From contig CAZBZP010000016.1 of assembly GCA_964496435.1 (NCBI GenBank), positions 1 to 64,000 on the forward strand: a DNA stretch of 64,000 bases, given 5' to 3'. Positions 33,531 to 42,166 of this stretch are shown piece after piece (position 1 is the stretch's first letter; each line of letters begins with the position of its first letter). The position numbers and the translations under genes are program-made. Below the pieces are notes generated by a model, which did no database searches, was not told where the DNA came from, and was given only the letters and a program-made list of their open reading frames with translations. This DNA comes from Berkiella sp964496435 (GTDB lineage: Bacteria; Pseudomonadota; Gammaproteobacteria; Berkiellales; Berkiellaceae).

Positions 33531-35258
33531 CTAGGTTCGCATTTTCTTTGATTTATCATATTCCTTCACGATATCAGCATCATTCTTCTGTGTATCTGCT
33601 TTGCGGTTTTGAGCCTTGTTTTGACACAGAGCATCCATATACCCACGAAATTCCTCATCCGTTACATTCTTTTCTTGTGTGAGCAATTCAACCACATCGC
33701 ATCGTGCGCCCGTCCCCAATTCCCTACCATAATGCGTAAAACATGCCATTTCATCATCACTGGTCTTGGGGTTGGATGTGAATTCAATCGTTTTTTCTGG
33801 ATCTTTTGGATCTTTCACATAGAAAGATTTACCTTCCTCAATCGCTTTTTCTTTTAAGTTTAATAACATCGCAAAACCTAATTCAGGTTGAATCAAGGTG
33901 GGTGGGCGATAACTGATTGAAATGGGGTTGTCCATCGAACCTTTTCCATATTCTGTAATAGAAATCGTTAGCGCATCATTGACTTGCTTTTTCATTTTGT
34001 TGAATTCTTTTTCGTTCCCTTTAAGAATTTTCGTTCTATCAAATGAAAAACTGAGATGTACTACTTTTCCTTGCTCTGAATGCCCTACTTTAATGGTATT
34101 GAGTTTCGCAATAGTTTCAGGATGAAGTAACCTTTCCTTAATGTGTGTGCTTCGAGAAATATCTCTCCCCATTGCCATTGAATCCTTGCGGGTATCAAAC
34201 TCATTTCTGCCTCTAGAAGCATTATATTCTGCTTTAGGGTGAAATTTATGTCTTTCCAGCAAAGCGCTATCTGCTACCTGCTTTATAGCGCTGCCCACTG
34301 TTTGGCGCTCACTATATTTAAAGTTCTCCAGCACATCTCTTAATTGCCGCGCAAAGATCATTTGAGCATCAGGGTTTATATTCGTTTTTGTTAGCATTGC
34401 TTGTATCTGAGCAATCTTCTTAGCATACTCTGTCTTTGAATAGCGACAATTATTTTTCTCAAGTGCTCTCATGCTATTTAAGACTGATTGTACTTCTTCT
34501 AAAGCCATTAATTTCGCTTTGGCATCCAAGAGCATGGCTTTTTCAGGTTCTTTGATCTCTTGCCCGGCTTGTTTTTTGGCCTCTTGGGCATTAGAAATCT
34601 CAACAGCTGCACATCTTGCACCACGAACCATAAAGTCCAAAAGCGCAAAGGCTTTATCAGGATTATCTTTATTATTTTTTAAAGCTTCACCAAGCGCATC
34701 AAAGGGATTGCTCATAAAATTTTTGGAATAAAGGGAAAAACTATCACTTTCCATTAGCTCTTGAGATGGCGGTAAAGCTTTTATACGTTGATCCATTGAT
34801 TCGCCAAGTCTTTTTTCAACCCCGGCTTCTAAAGCATCGGCATCAACCTTACCTAATTGAGCAAAAACTTTTCTTGTAGAGGCAACAAGATCAATAGCAG
34901 CCTCGCTAACATCAAGCTCCTCTTCTTCATCTTGTTCTATTTCATCATCATTATCATCATCCACTGATGCTTGCAGCGCTTGATTTAAGTCTTCTTGCTC
35001 AATATCTTGTTCTCTAGGCGCCGTGGTAGCTACGTGAAAAATATCTTCTTCTTCACCCTCAACTCTTTCGTCAGTCTCCATCCCAATGCCAGATAATCTT
35101 GCCGCTTCCTCTTCATAGGCTTTTCTGGCTTGTTCTAATTGCTTTGTTTTATCATTTAATCCACTCGCTATCCCAAAAAGACCAACTTGGTTTTGATCTT
35201 CTGTTTCTCCCTGCGTTTCTTGGGTGCTAGCGCCTGTTTTGGGCCCTTTGTTGCTCAT
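33531..35258 (-). CDS. Hypothetical acidic protein, putative effector
   Basis: Not recognised. About 575 residues from the ATG at 35258, which has GAGG six bases upstream; a TTG at 35282 would add eight residues. The first 150 residues are disordered and very acidic (runs such as DDDNDDEIEQDEEEELDV). The middle is helical (KAMLLDAKAKLMALEEVQSVLNSM is typical). A mixed region about 370-520 follows, and the end is basic (KNDADIVKEYDKSKKMRT). No signal peptide or transmembrane segment. It converges on the zinc-ribbon gene with only 6 bp between stops. Location next to Dot/Icm genes makes a secreted substrate plausible, but there is no direct evidence. Confidence 0.6.
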   Translation of the reverse strand: MSNKGPKTGASTQETQGETEDQNQVGLFGIASGLNDKTKQLEQARKAYEEEAARLSGIGMETDERVEGEEEDIFHVATTAPREQDIEQEDLNQALQASVDDDNDDEIEQDEEEELDVSEAAIDLVASTRKVFAQLGKVDADALEAGVEKRLGESMDQRIKALPPSQELMESDSFSLYSKNFMSNPFDALGEALKNNKDNPDKAFALLDFMVRGARCAAVEISNAQEAKKQAGQEIKEPEKAMLLDAKAKLMALEEVQSVLNSMRALEKNNCRYSKTEYAKKIAQIQAMLTKTNINPDAQMIFARQLRDVLENFKYSERQTVGSAIKQVADSALLERHKFHPKAEYNASRGRNEFDTRKDSMAMGRDISRSTHIKERLLHPETIAKLNTIKVGHSEQGKVVHLSFSFDRTKILKGNEKEFNKMKKQVNDALTISITEYGKGSMDNPISISYRPPTLIQPELGFAMLLNLKEKAIEEGKSFYVKDPKDPEKTIEFTSNPKTSDDEMACFTHYGRELGTGARCDVVELLTQEKNVTDEEFRGYMDALCQNKAQNRKADTQKNDADIVKEYDKSKKMRT

Positions 35259-35382
35259 TGAAGCCTCATTATGCTTTAGCAATAAATGATAAAAGCACTT
35301 AACAAATATTTAGGATCTATATGAAGATGAGACCATCCTAAAGGCAAGGAGGTTCAGCCTTAATAGGAGAAGCTACACGCTT

Positions 35383-36867
35383 TTAATATGATTTAATATT
35401 TTGATTACCAAGCCAGGTTCTATCAAATAAACAACGCAGGACAATCAAATGGAAGCCACTATAGGCAATATTCAGCACCAGAACCCCCATGGCAAGCAAT
35501 TCAAGCTGCACCCCATACCATCCGGATATGGTTTGTACAAAAATTGTCCCCATCATAAGTAGAGCCAATTTTTGGGCTATTTTACTGATCCCTTTGGATT
35601 TAGAAGCATCCTGTAACCATAGACGGTTTTCTTTTACTTGGGATGAAGCAGACATATACCCACTGCTGAAAAGCGTGGAATCCCTAAAAGGTTTGAGCAT
35701 CATCATAAAAAGTGAGCAGCTTAGCAATCCTAATGTTATATACATCATTGCCAAGGACCAATTTGCAGAATTATCTTCGCCTGATGCAAATATAAGGGCA
35801 TAGGAAGATTTAATAACCTGCCAAATTGCTAAATAAATAGCATCACCACCACAAAAATGAATGAGTCCTATGATAATAGGGACAAAGAAGATCCCTAAAA
35901 CAAATTCTCTTATTGTTCTTCCTTGTGAAATTGAAGCAACATAAGAACCTGCAAGGGGCGCCCAAATAAACCACCAGCCCCAATAAATGGATGCAAAACG
36001 TACTTCGATTGGCACTCGCATAAAATACTGGCGGCATTCTACACATTGTATTTTGGCAAACTCTGGGTGTGCTTTTACTACCCATGCATTAGCATAACCA
36101 CACATTACCAGCAGAAAGGTGAGGACTATAATCATGAAGCTATAAAATAAAATATAAGAGCGGCTTCTTATAGTAAGGCGTTTAAATAATGCTCTGCCCT
36201 TTTTAATAGAGATAAAAAACATGAAAAAAGAGAGGATCATATATGTTATAGAGGGGACTTCAAAATGCTGCAAATGAAAGTATGTTTCAATGCCATAACT
36301 AAACAACAATGCAATAGCACAGGCTACCATGGATAAGGCAAACATCGTTGCCCCATTAACGCTCCCTTCTACATACGATTTTATCATCGGATCAAATCGT
36401 TTTTGAAAAAAACCCCTGGCAATTTGGTAAAAATAGGGCTGCCCCTTTTTAACATACACGATATAAGCGATGATAAGCCCCCAAAAGCCATACAGTGCCC
36501 AGGGAAAAATGCCCCACATCCAACGTGTGTAATCGCTAATGGTGTTTTTAGCAAAAGATAGCGTTACAGGATCAACATAACCTGGGCCCTGATTAAAAAT
36601 GGCCACAAAAGCAGCAACGCTAAATATAAATAAAATACCTTGTCCCACAAGCAGCTTACCAAGCCATTTAAAGAAGGAATAACGCGGTTCTTTTCCAAGG
36701 GTGACACTGCCTGCAGGGCTTATAAAGAACATGAGTAAAACAAGGCTGAATGCAAAATTAAACAAGGTGTAGGCCATCAGCCAGTTGGGACGAAATAAAG
36801 CAAGCCAACCAATAAAAACTGAGCCAATTAAAGCCAGAATCCCAACAATGTAACGCTGATAAGGCAT
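35383..36867 (-). CDS. BCCT-family (betaine/carnitine/choline) transporter
   Basis: A 12-helix inner-membrane transporter for quaternary-amine solutes. The family signature is clear near residues 290-330: YWGWWFIWAPLAGSYVAS followed by ISQGRTIREFVLG (usual form WAWWxxWxPFxGxFIARISRGRTIREF). About 494 residues from the ATG at 36867, which has AGGGAA upstream. An in-frame TTG at 36891 would lie in the terminator of icmX and is rejected. Several consensus residues are changed, so substrate specificity is uncertain. It sits immediately downstream of the icmWX unit in the same direction. It may supply an osmolyte or carbon source from the host. Confidence 0.85.
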   Translation of the reverse strand: MPYQRYIVGILALIGSVFIGWLALFRPNWLMAYTLFNFAFSLVLLMFFISPAGSVTLGKEPRYSFFKWLGKLLVGQGILFIFSVAAFVAIFNQGPGYVDPVTLSFAKNTISDYTRWMWGIFPWALYGFWGLIIAYIVYVKKGQPYFYQIARGFFQKRFDPMIKSYVEGSVNGATMFALSMVACAIALLFSYGIETYFHLQHFEVPSITYMILSFFMFFISIKKGRALFKRLTIRSRSYILFYSFMIIVLTFLLVMCGYANAWVVKAHPEFAKIQCVECRQYFMRVPIEVRFASIYWGWWFIWAPLAGSYVASISQGRTIREFVLGIFFVPIIIGLIHFCGGDAIYLAIWQVIKSSYALIFASGEDNSANWSLAMMYITLGLLSCSLFMMMLKPFRDSTLFSSGYMSASSQVKENRLWLQDASKSKGISKIAQKLALLMMGTIFVQTISGWYGVQLELLAMGVLVLNIAYSGFHLIVLRCLFDRTWLGNQNIKSY

Positions 36868-36885
36868 CCGTGTTCCCTGTTCTTG

Positions 36886-36915
36886 AAGCAAAAAGAAGGG
36901 GCAATCACTGCCCCC
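36886..36915 (-). terminator. Rho-independent terminator after icmX
   Basis: On the minus strand, a GGGGCA/TGCCCC stem (36898-36914) is followed by ttctttttgctt. It lies about 60 bases after the icmX stop and before the BCCT gene, so it separates the two transcripts at least partly. Confidence 0.7.
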
Positions 36916-36973
36916 ATGAGGTTTAAGATAAGTTATACATCTGTTTAGACATTAAGTCATCTGTCCCTTTAGA

Positions 36974-38179
36974 TTATTGGGAAGATGAACTTGGAATGTC
37001 TACACAATTACCGTTCATATCAGCATATTGGTTAGATCCACATTTGCTTTGTGCGGCTTTCATATCGTCACTGGCTTGTTGCGCTTTGGCTGCAGCTTGT
37101 TGCAATTGAACGTTCAAATTATTAATAGCAACATTAATATTTGCCATCACTGAGTTCATGGTAGCCATGATTGCCATTTGTTGTTCTAACACACGAAATT
37201 GTTGGAATTGCATGTAGATACTGAAAGCATCCATATGAGCAATTTCTCGAAGTAAAGCCGTATCTGAAGCCGTACTCAATTGTGTATACCATGCTGGGTT
37301 TGTGAAGCGCTGCGAACTATAATTATCCATGGATTCCATTACGCTTTGTGTTAAGGGACCACTACCATCTGTACCTGGTGTACGTCTGGCAACGATATCA
37401 CTTAAAGCGCTTTCACTGGCAGATCTTGCTGCGTTAGCAACGATAGCATCCACTATCGCTTCTTGGTCTGCACCACTTAAGGAAGAAGAGCCAATCCCGG
37501 TTTTTGATGCTGCTATAGCATTGGTCAATTTCGGATCCAATGAAGGGAAAGGATTAACAGATAAGGAAATCATCTGTTGACTCATTGCCGCAGGGATCCC
37601 ACCTTTGGTCAAATTGGGTGTTTGTAAAAACTGACCTAAGTTGATAACGGTTAAGCCTGAGGTATCACCATTTTGAATAAAGGGTTGGAAATAACCTGTA
37701 TAAACATTATCTTTGGTTAGTACCGTTCCTGCTGGCACACCTTGCATAGAGGAAGAAATCTGGCCACCTACCAATGGTCCTGAAAAGCTGTTGCTGGTAC
37801 TTAAATTTTGAACACCTGCCAACAAGCTTGAATTGGTTAATTGCAAAGCGGCTTCACCGACTTTTGTTTTACCAACCAAACCACCAGCATTAACTGCCCA
37901 TATACTACCTGGCGCTGCCATTAATAATAATTGCTGATTATACTGATATTCATTTACTCTTGCGGCGGCCTCATAATTTATGAGGGCTTGAGCCCATTTA
38001 TCATTCTTCATGTGTTGATTCATGAATTGCAGTATACTATTTGAACTATTTTGATTATTTGAATCCAATGTCTTAATAGCAGCAACCTCTTCGGGATCTG
38101 CATGTGCAAGCATGGGTGCCATGAATGCGCCCAAAAGCAGCATGACACTCATCATCTGTTTTGCTTTGTAACTTTTCAT
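36974..38179 (-). CDS. icmX: Dot/Icm secretion system protein IcmX
   Basis: Exported component of the type IVB secretion system, needed in Legionella for host-cell trafficking and pore formation. Signal peptide at about 1-27 (MMSVMLLLGAFMAPMLAHA). The mature part contains the conserved QYNQQLLLMAAPGSIWAVN region and a helical C-terminus, ending with two Cys near CGSNQYADMNGNC. 401 residues, shorter than L. pneumophila IcmX (about 466). The gene order icmX-icmW divergent from icmV-dotA is the Legionella/Coxiella arrangement and supports the name. A small Gly-rich gene lies between icmW and icmX. Confidence 0.88.
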   Translation of the reverse strand: MKSYKAKQMMSVMLLLGAFMAPMLAHADPEEVAAIKTLDSNNQNSSNSILQFMNQHMKNDKWAQALINYEAAARVNEYQYNQQLLLMAAPGSIWAVNAGGLVGKTKVGEAALQLTNSSLLAGVQNLSTSNSFSGPLVGGQISSSMQGVPAGTVLTKDNVYTGYFQPFIQNGDTSGLTVINLGQFLQTPNLTKGGIPAAMSQQMISLSVNPFPSLDPKLTNAIAASKTGIGSSSLSGADQEAIVDAIVANAARSASESALSDIVARRTPGTDGSGPLTQSVMESMDNYSSQRFTNPAWYTQLSTASDTALLREIAHMDAFSIYMQFQQFRVLEQQMAIMATMNSVMANINVAINNLNVQLQQAAAKAQQASDDMKAAQSKCGSNQYADMNGNCVDIPSSSSQ

Positions 38180-38200
38180 AACACTCTCGCTTAGTTTTTT

Positions 38201-38557
38201 TTACATGTGATCAAAAGTTTGTCCACTACCCGATTCCTGATTTTGAATGGGGGCCGATCCACCGCCCAGACCACCAGCGCCACCAGCGCCACCACCGCTT
38301 CCACCACTGCCGCTACCGCTACCACAGTTTAATGCGGCAGGCGTGCCCATGGTAAAAGTCTCTTGATTGGTATCAACACAAGGTGTTGGAGGCTGAAATT
38401 TATTAATATCATTTAAAAAAGAATTGATGGCAGATGCCGTATCAATACCTGCATTTGATGACAAGTTTGCTGCATCAGCTTGCCAGTCAGCCATGGCCAC
38501 ATTACTGCCAAGCATAGAGAGGGCAAGAACGATAAGCACTTTGGGTAAATTACTCAT
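38201..38557 (-). CDS. Small exported Gly/Ser-rich protein between icmW and icmX
   Basis: 118 residues, not recognised. A signal peptide (LIVLALSMLGSNVAMA, cleavage near residue 23) predicts export. The mature protein has two Cys (PTPCVDTN and ALNCGSG) and a flexible Gly/Ser stretch (about 78-102). The start overlaps the end of icmW by 8 bp with GGAG upstream, so it is translationally coupled to a Dot/Icm gene, and icmX follows 21 bp later. I know of no counterpart in the L. pneumophila icmWX operon. It may be an extra periplasmic or outer-membrane part of this lineage's machine, or a small secreted factor. Confidence 0.7.
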   Translation of the reverse strand: MSNLPKVLIVLALSMLGSNVAMADWQADAANLSSNAGIDTASAINSFLNDINKFQPPTPCVDTNQETFTMGTPAALNCGSGSGSGGSGGGAGGAGGLGGGSAPIQNQESGSGQTFDHM

Positions 38558-39008
38558 GGTTAGACTCCAAGGCTTTTAACACTAAGTTAATTCTTTCTGG
38601 CGCAAAAACACGACCTAGTAATTGCAATCTTTCAAATGATAAATTTCGTTTCAGAAATAATTCAGCATATTTGTTTTTATTAGCAGGGTCTTTGGTTTGC
38701 TCTTCGGCATAAATAAGTAATTTGGAAGCCGTGCCGGGTTTGAGAACATCTAAAAATTGCATAAGACGTAAAGCTCGCCCAGAGTGCATATTGGCCAAGA
38801 CTTTAATTAAAACTGCCTCATCATTAATTTCAAAGTCAGAGATATTGTCTAAAAGATTGCCCAACTTCAGCAAAGACTCTTCAACTTTAGGTTCGGTATC
38901 CGCTGCCCATAATTCGATACCCTCCATGGAAGTTACAATACGATAAAGTGTACGTTTATCGTAGTCATGCCAAAATGTGTGTACTGCTTCAAGTGACATA
39001 TCAGGCAT
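38550..39008 (-). CDS. icmW: Dot/Icm chaperone IcmW
   Basis: Small acidic cytosolic chaperone that pairs with IcmS and LvgA/DotL to present effectors. 152 residues, almost the same as L. pneumophila IcmW (151). The sequence MPDMSLEAVHTFWHDYDKRTLYRIVTSMEGIELWA fits the family, as does the position divergent from icmV. GAGGAAAC precedes the ATG. Its end overlaps the next gene. Confidence 0.9.
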   Translation of the reverse strand: MPDMSLEAVHTFWHDYDKRTLYRIVTSMEGIELWAADTEPKVEESLLKLGNLLDNISDFEINDEAVLIKVLANMHSGRALRLMQFLDVLKPGTASKLLIYAEEQTKDPANKNKYAELFLKRNLSFERLQLLGRVFAPERINLVLKALESNHE

Positions 39009-39458
39009 TGTTTCCTCGCTTTAAGTTATTCTTTTATGACCTATCTCAAAACTGTAATATCTAAGGTCTTTTATTAGAAAATAAAATTTTAAGGGGTGTC
39101 ACTAACATATTACTCTTGATCACTTACTAACACTAGTTAATAAGCCTAAAATAATTTCAGCAAAAGCCCTCAAAATTTTAGTAGCTACCCTATTAAGTCC
39201 TGTTTATGTGCAAATAAGTTCCATTTCGTCTGTTATTTCATGTGACCTATCAGCAAACAACTAGATAAAAATACGCTGTGCCCACATATGTGCTCATAAT
39301 AATTTCTGTCGAGTATGTTACATGGTAAACTGATGTTATTATATAAACATTTAGTAATAAGAACATCTTGCAATAGCTAAACTTAATACATAGCATTTTA
39401 AAAAATTTATATTAGTGTGGATACAAACAAATTTCTGCATACGATAATGAGGTAGGAC
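39009..39458. promoter_or_regulatory. Divergent icmW / icmV control region
   Basis: 450 AT-rich bases without a gene between the two Dot/Icm transcription units. Toward icmV there is a possible sigma-70 promoter, TTGCAA then 17 bases then TAGCAT (near 39368-39398), and GAGGT before the icmV ATG. A lone GTAAA (CpxR half-site) and TTAA pairs (PmrA-like) can be seen, but no convincing full site for either regulator. Confidence 0.45.
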
Positions 39459-39974
39459 ATGGGATTCTTCAAAAAGGTAGGTGGTCGCGTTGTCGACGTA
39501 CGTGTCGATAAATGGATGAGTTGGGATTATTTAGGGGATACTGCTGACAGATTCAAAATTCTGTTTCTTGATATTGTCATCCCCAAAAAAGCCAGCACCA
39601 GTGAAACCTTTGAAGAAGCCATGCAGCGCTTAGATTTAACTGAGCAAGATTTAGCTGAAAGACAAAAAGAATGGACTAAATTATGCTACTTCTTTTTAGT
39701 TTTGACTTTGCTCGTTGTCATTTATGCTTTGTACACAGCCTTTAAAGGAAGCATGACATCTTCTTTAATTTCATTTTGCTTAGCATTGTATACACTCACC
39801 CAAGCTTTTAGATGGCACTTTTGGTTATTTCAAGTTAAAAATAGAAAGCTAGGCTGCAGCATTAAAGAATGGATGAATTCAGAAGTGATGCAGACCGCAA
39901 GTTCAGATCTCGTCCTAAAAGACAATAATTCCATGACACAGCAAGACAATTCTCCTAAGAAGGCTAAAAGATGA
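39459..39974 (+). CDS. icmV: Dot/Icm membrane protein IcmV
   Basis: Small inner-membrane component encoded directly before dotA in Legionella and Coxiella. 171 residues (about 151 in L. pneumophila). The soluble start GFFKKVGGRVVDVRVDKWMSWD is typical; two membrane segments follow (about 75-97 and 103-125). It begins with a GAGGT site and ends in an ATGA overlap with dotA, so the two are translationally coupled. Confidence 0.92.
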   Translation: MGFFKKVGGRVVDVRVDKWMSWDYLGDTADRFKILFLDIVIPKKASTSETFEEAMQRLDLTEQDLAERQKEWTKLCYFFLVLTLLVVIYALYTAFKGSMTSSLISFCLALYTLTQAFRWHFWLFQVKNRKLGCSIKEWMNSEVMQTASSDLVLKDNNSMTQQDNSPKKAKR

Positions 39975-42157
39975 GAGCAGCAAGTCGTTGCATTGCATTA
40001 TTGATATTATTTTGCCTACCAAGCATCGCCTTGGCAGCGCTATTTGATGTCGAGCCAACTGATAGATCAATGCAATACTTGGGGCAAATTTTTGGAACCA
40101 TTGGCAGTTTGCCCTTAACAGCCAGCGGTAACCCTCTCATCTCGCAATTATATTACTTATTTAATCAAATCGTTTTTGCATTGGGCATTATCATTATTGT
40201 CTTCACTACCATTATTGGAACTATTAACACAGCCCAAGAAGGTGAAGCCTTAGGTAAAAAGATGTCTTCTGTATGGGTTCCTGCGCGTGCCGGCATTGGG
40301 GTTTACCTCTTGCTACCCCAAGTAAGTGGTTATAACTGGATCCAAGTTACCGTCATGTGGCTTATCGTGCAAGGCGTTGGTGCAGCCAATGCTTTATGGA
40401 AACAAACGCTTCTATCACTATCAACACAAGGCAGTATCGTAGCAGATACCAGAAGTGCCGATGTGAACAATATGCTGAGCGGCCTCAACAACATTTATAC
40501 GAGCGTAGTATGCATGCAGGTCGTCAATAATGCGATGACAAGCGATTCGAGTATTTCAAAAAAGATGAATAATGATTATATTCAAGTCACTGCGCTACCA
40601 GATGGCTCTGGGATCCAATTTGCTCGCTCCAATCCGCCTGTAGGTGAAAAGCCTTTATGCGGCACGGTTACTATTCCAAGTGTCAGCGCAAATCCCTTAA
40701 CTGGTAGCACCAGTCCTGATGATCCCGTTGTAAGTAATGCAAGAACAACTTACCTCAATGCCCTACTGTTGGCTGAACAATCAATTGAACCCAGTGCGGC
40801 AGAATCTATCGCAAATCCTTCATCAGATACATGGCAATATGCGAATAACTGGGTAAGCGCGGCACGTGCTATCCAAGGTGCTGCGCTATCTGTTGCCACG
40901 AATACTTCCAGCACTGTGCACGGTATTAATGGCTATTCTCAAAATTATGATCAAGCAATCATGGATGGCTGGATCCATGCGGGTAATTATTATGGACAAA
41001 TGGTGAATAGCGGAAACTACAAAAATACTACCGTCTCCCTTGGCAACACCCCCTACGACTCCGCTGCTCTAAGCAATATTCTCGGGCCTTCTGTTATGAC
41101 CCCTCTTATTGCAAAAATTACAAGCTTATCGAGCGGCTCTGGTGCTTATCAAGTTTATGTCTCTAATATTGGGGTGATAACACCAAAAGCCGCCACATCT
41201 GGCAGCATCTCCGCTATCCCTGTCTCGGTGCCAAGTGGCAGTGGCGATGCTGCTACTATTATGGGCGCAATATTTGGTGGTAGTTACTTCCAAGATGTAG
41301 CAGCAGATCTAGGCTCTTCAATCACCACGGGCTGTTTGAGTAGCGCCACGGTGAATCCGGCGAATCCAACAGATACATCTTATGTCAATGCACAGGTGGG
41401 CGATCCCATAGAATGTATGGCGCTATTAGGATCAAAATTAGCCAACGGAGCTGAAATGGCTTTTTGGATAGCCATGGTTGCTGTATTGGGGATCTGGTTG
41501 GGTGTTTCTATAATGAAGGGCTGTCAACCTCTTGGTTGGGCTTTTGATATGGGCTTGAATGTGCTCATGCCTATTGCGGGTGTTATTCTGCTTTTAGTGT
41601 GGGGATTAGGATTAACGTTAGCTATCTACGTGCCCTTAATACCTTTGCTGGTATTTACTTTTGCTTCCATTACTTGGGTTCTCTTAGTCATTGAAGCAAT
41701 GTTAGGCGCCCCCTTAATTGCGTTGACGTTGATTATTCCTTCCGAAGATGAAATTGGTAAGGCAGGCCACGCTATCGTTATTTTGCTTGGGCTATTTTTA
41801 AGACCCGCTCTGATGATCTTAGGTTTTATCTTTGCACAAAAAATGCTCATGGTTGCTATCGGCATCCTCAATTTTGGCTTCAAAGGAACGCTGGATATGA
41901 GCATCGTTGGCGGCGTAGGGCCTTTTGGTCTTGTCGCCATTTTAATGATGTATGTCGGCATCGCCACCAGTTTGGTGCATGAATCATTTAGTTTAATTTA
42001 TGTATTACCTGACAAGGTATTGCGTTGGTTAGGTGCTGCAGGTGAAGGTAGCGATGCAGGACAAATGGCTAAAGAAATGGAAGGCGCTCATGACGCAGGT
42101 GCGGGCGTAGGTAAAGGCATTATGAAAGGTGGCCTCAGAGTGGCTGGCGATACATAG
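39971..42157 (+). CDS. dotA: Dot/Icm polytopic membrane protein DotA, first paralogue
   Basis: Polytopic protein of the type IVB machine, exported as rings by Legionella and essential for intracellular growth. Signal-like N-terminus (IALLILFCLPSIALAALF); conserved YLGQIFGTIG, GNPLISQLYYLFNQIVFALG and TINTAQEGEALGKKMSSVWVP; a large soluble domain (about 145-470) and a cluster of membrane segments at about 490-690. 728 residues, shorter than L. pneumophila DotA (about 1048), mainly in the soluble domain. The start overlaps icmV. A second dotA follows at once, so one of the two may have changed role. Confidence 0.93.
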   Translation: MRAASRCIALLILFCLPSIALAALFDVEPTDRSMQYLGQIFGTIGSLPLTASGNPLISQLYYLFNQIVFALGIIIIVFTTIIGTINTAQEGEALGKKMSSVWVPARAGIGVYLLLPQVSGYNWIQVTVMWLIVQGVGAANALWKQTLLSLSTQGSIVADTRSADVNNMLSGLNNIYTSVVCMQVVNNAMTSDSSISKKMNNDYIQVTALPDGSGIQFARSNPPVGEKPLCGTVTIPSVSANPLTGSTSPDDPVVSNARTTYLNALLLAEQSIEPSAAESIANPSSDTWQYANNWVSAARAIQGAALSVATNTSSTVHGINGYSQNYDQAIMDGWIHAGNYYGQMVNSGNYKNTTVSLGNTPYDSAALSNILGPSVMTPLIAKITSLSSGSGAYQVYVSNIGVITPKAATSGSISAIPVSVPSGSGDAATIMGAIFGGSYFQDVAADLGSSITTGCLSSATVNPANPTDTSYVNAQVGDPIECMALLGSKLANGAEMAFWIAMVAVLGIWLGVSIMKGCQPLGWAFDMGLNVLMPIAGVILLLVWGLGLTLAIYVPLIPLLVFTFASITWVLLVIEAMLGAPLIALTLIIPSEDEIGKAGHAIVILLGLFLRPALMILGFIFAQKMLMVAIGILNFGFKGTLDMSIVGGVGPFGLVAILMMYVGIATSLVHESFSLIYVLPDKVLRWLGAAGEGSDAGQMAKEMEGAHDAGAGVGKGIMKGGLRVAGDT

Positions 42158-42166
42158 GTGGATGGT

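Noticed and set aside
36868..36891. TTG start extending the BCCT transporter by eight residues
   Set aside because: It lies in the T-run of the icmX terminator. The ATG at 36867 has a proper AGGGAA site.
39009..39458. CpxR or PmrA binding site before icmV/icmW
   Set aside because: Only half-sites are visible; no spaced pair matches either consensus.
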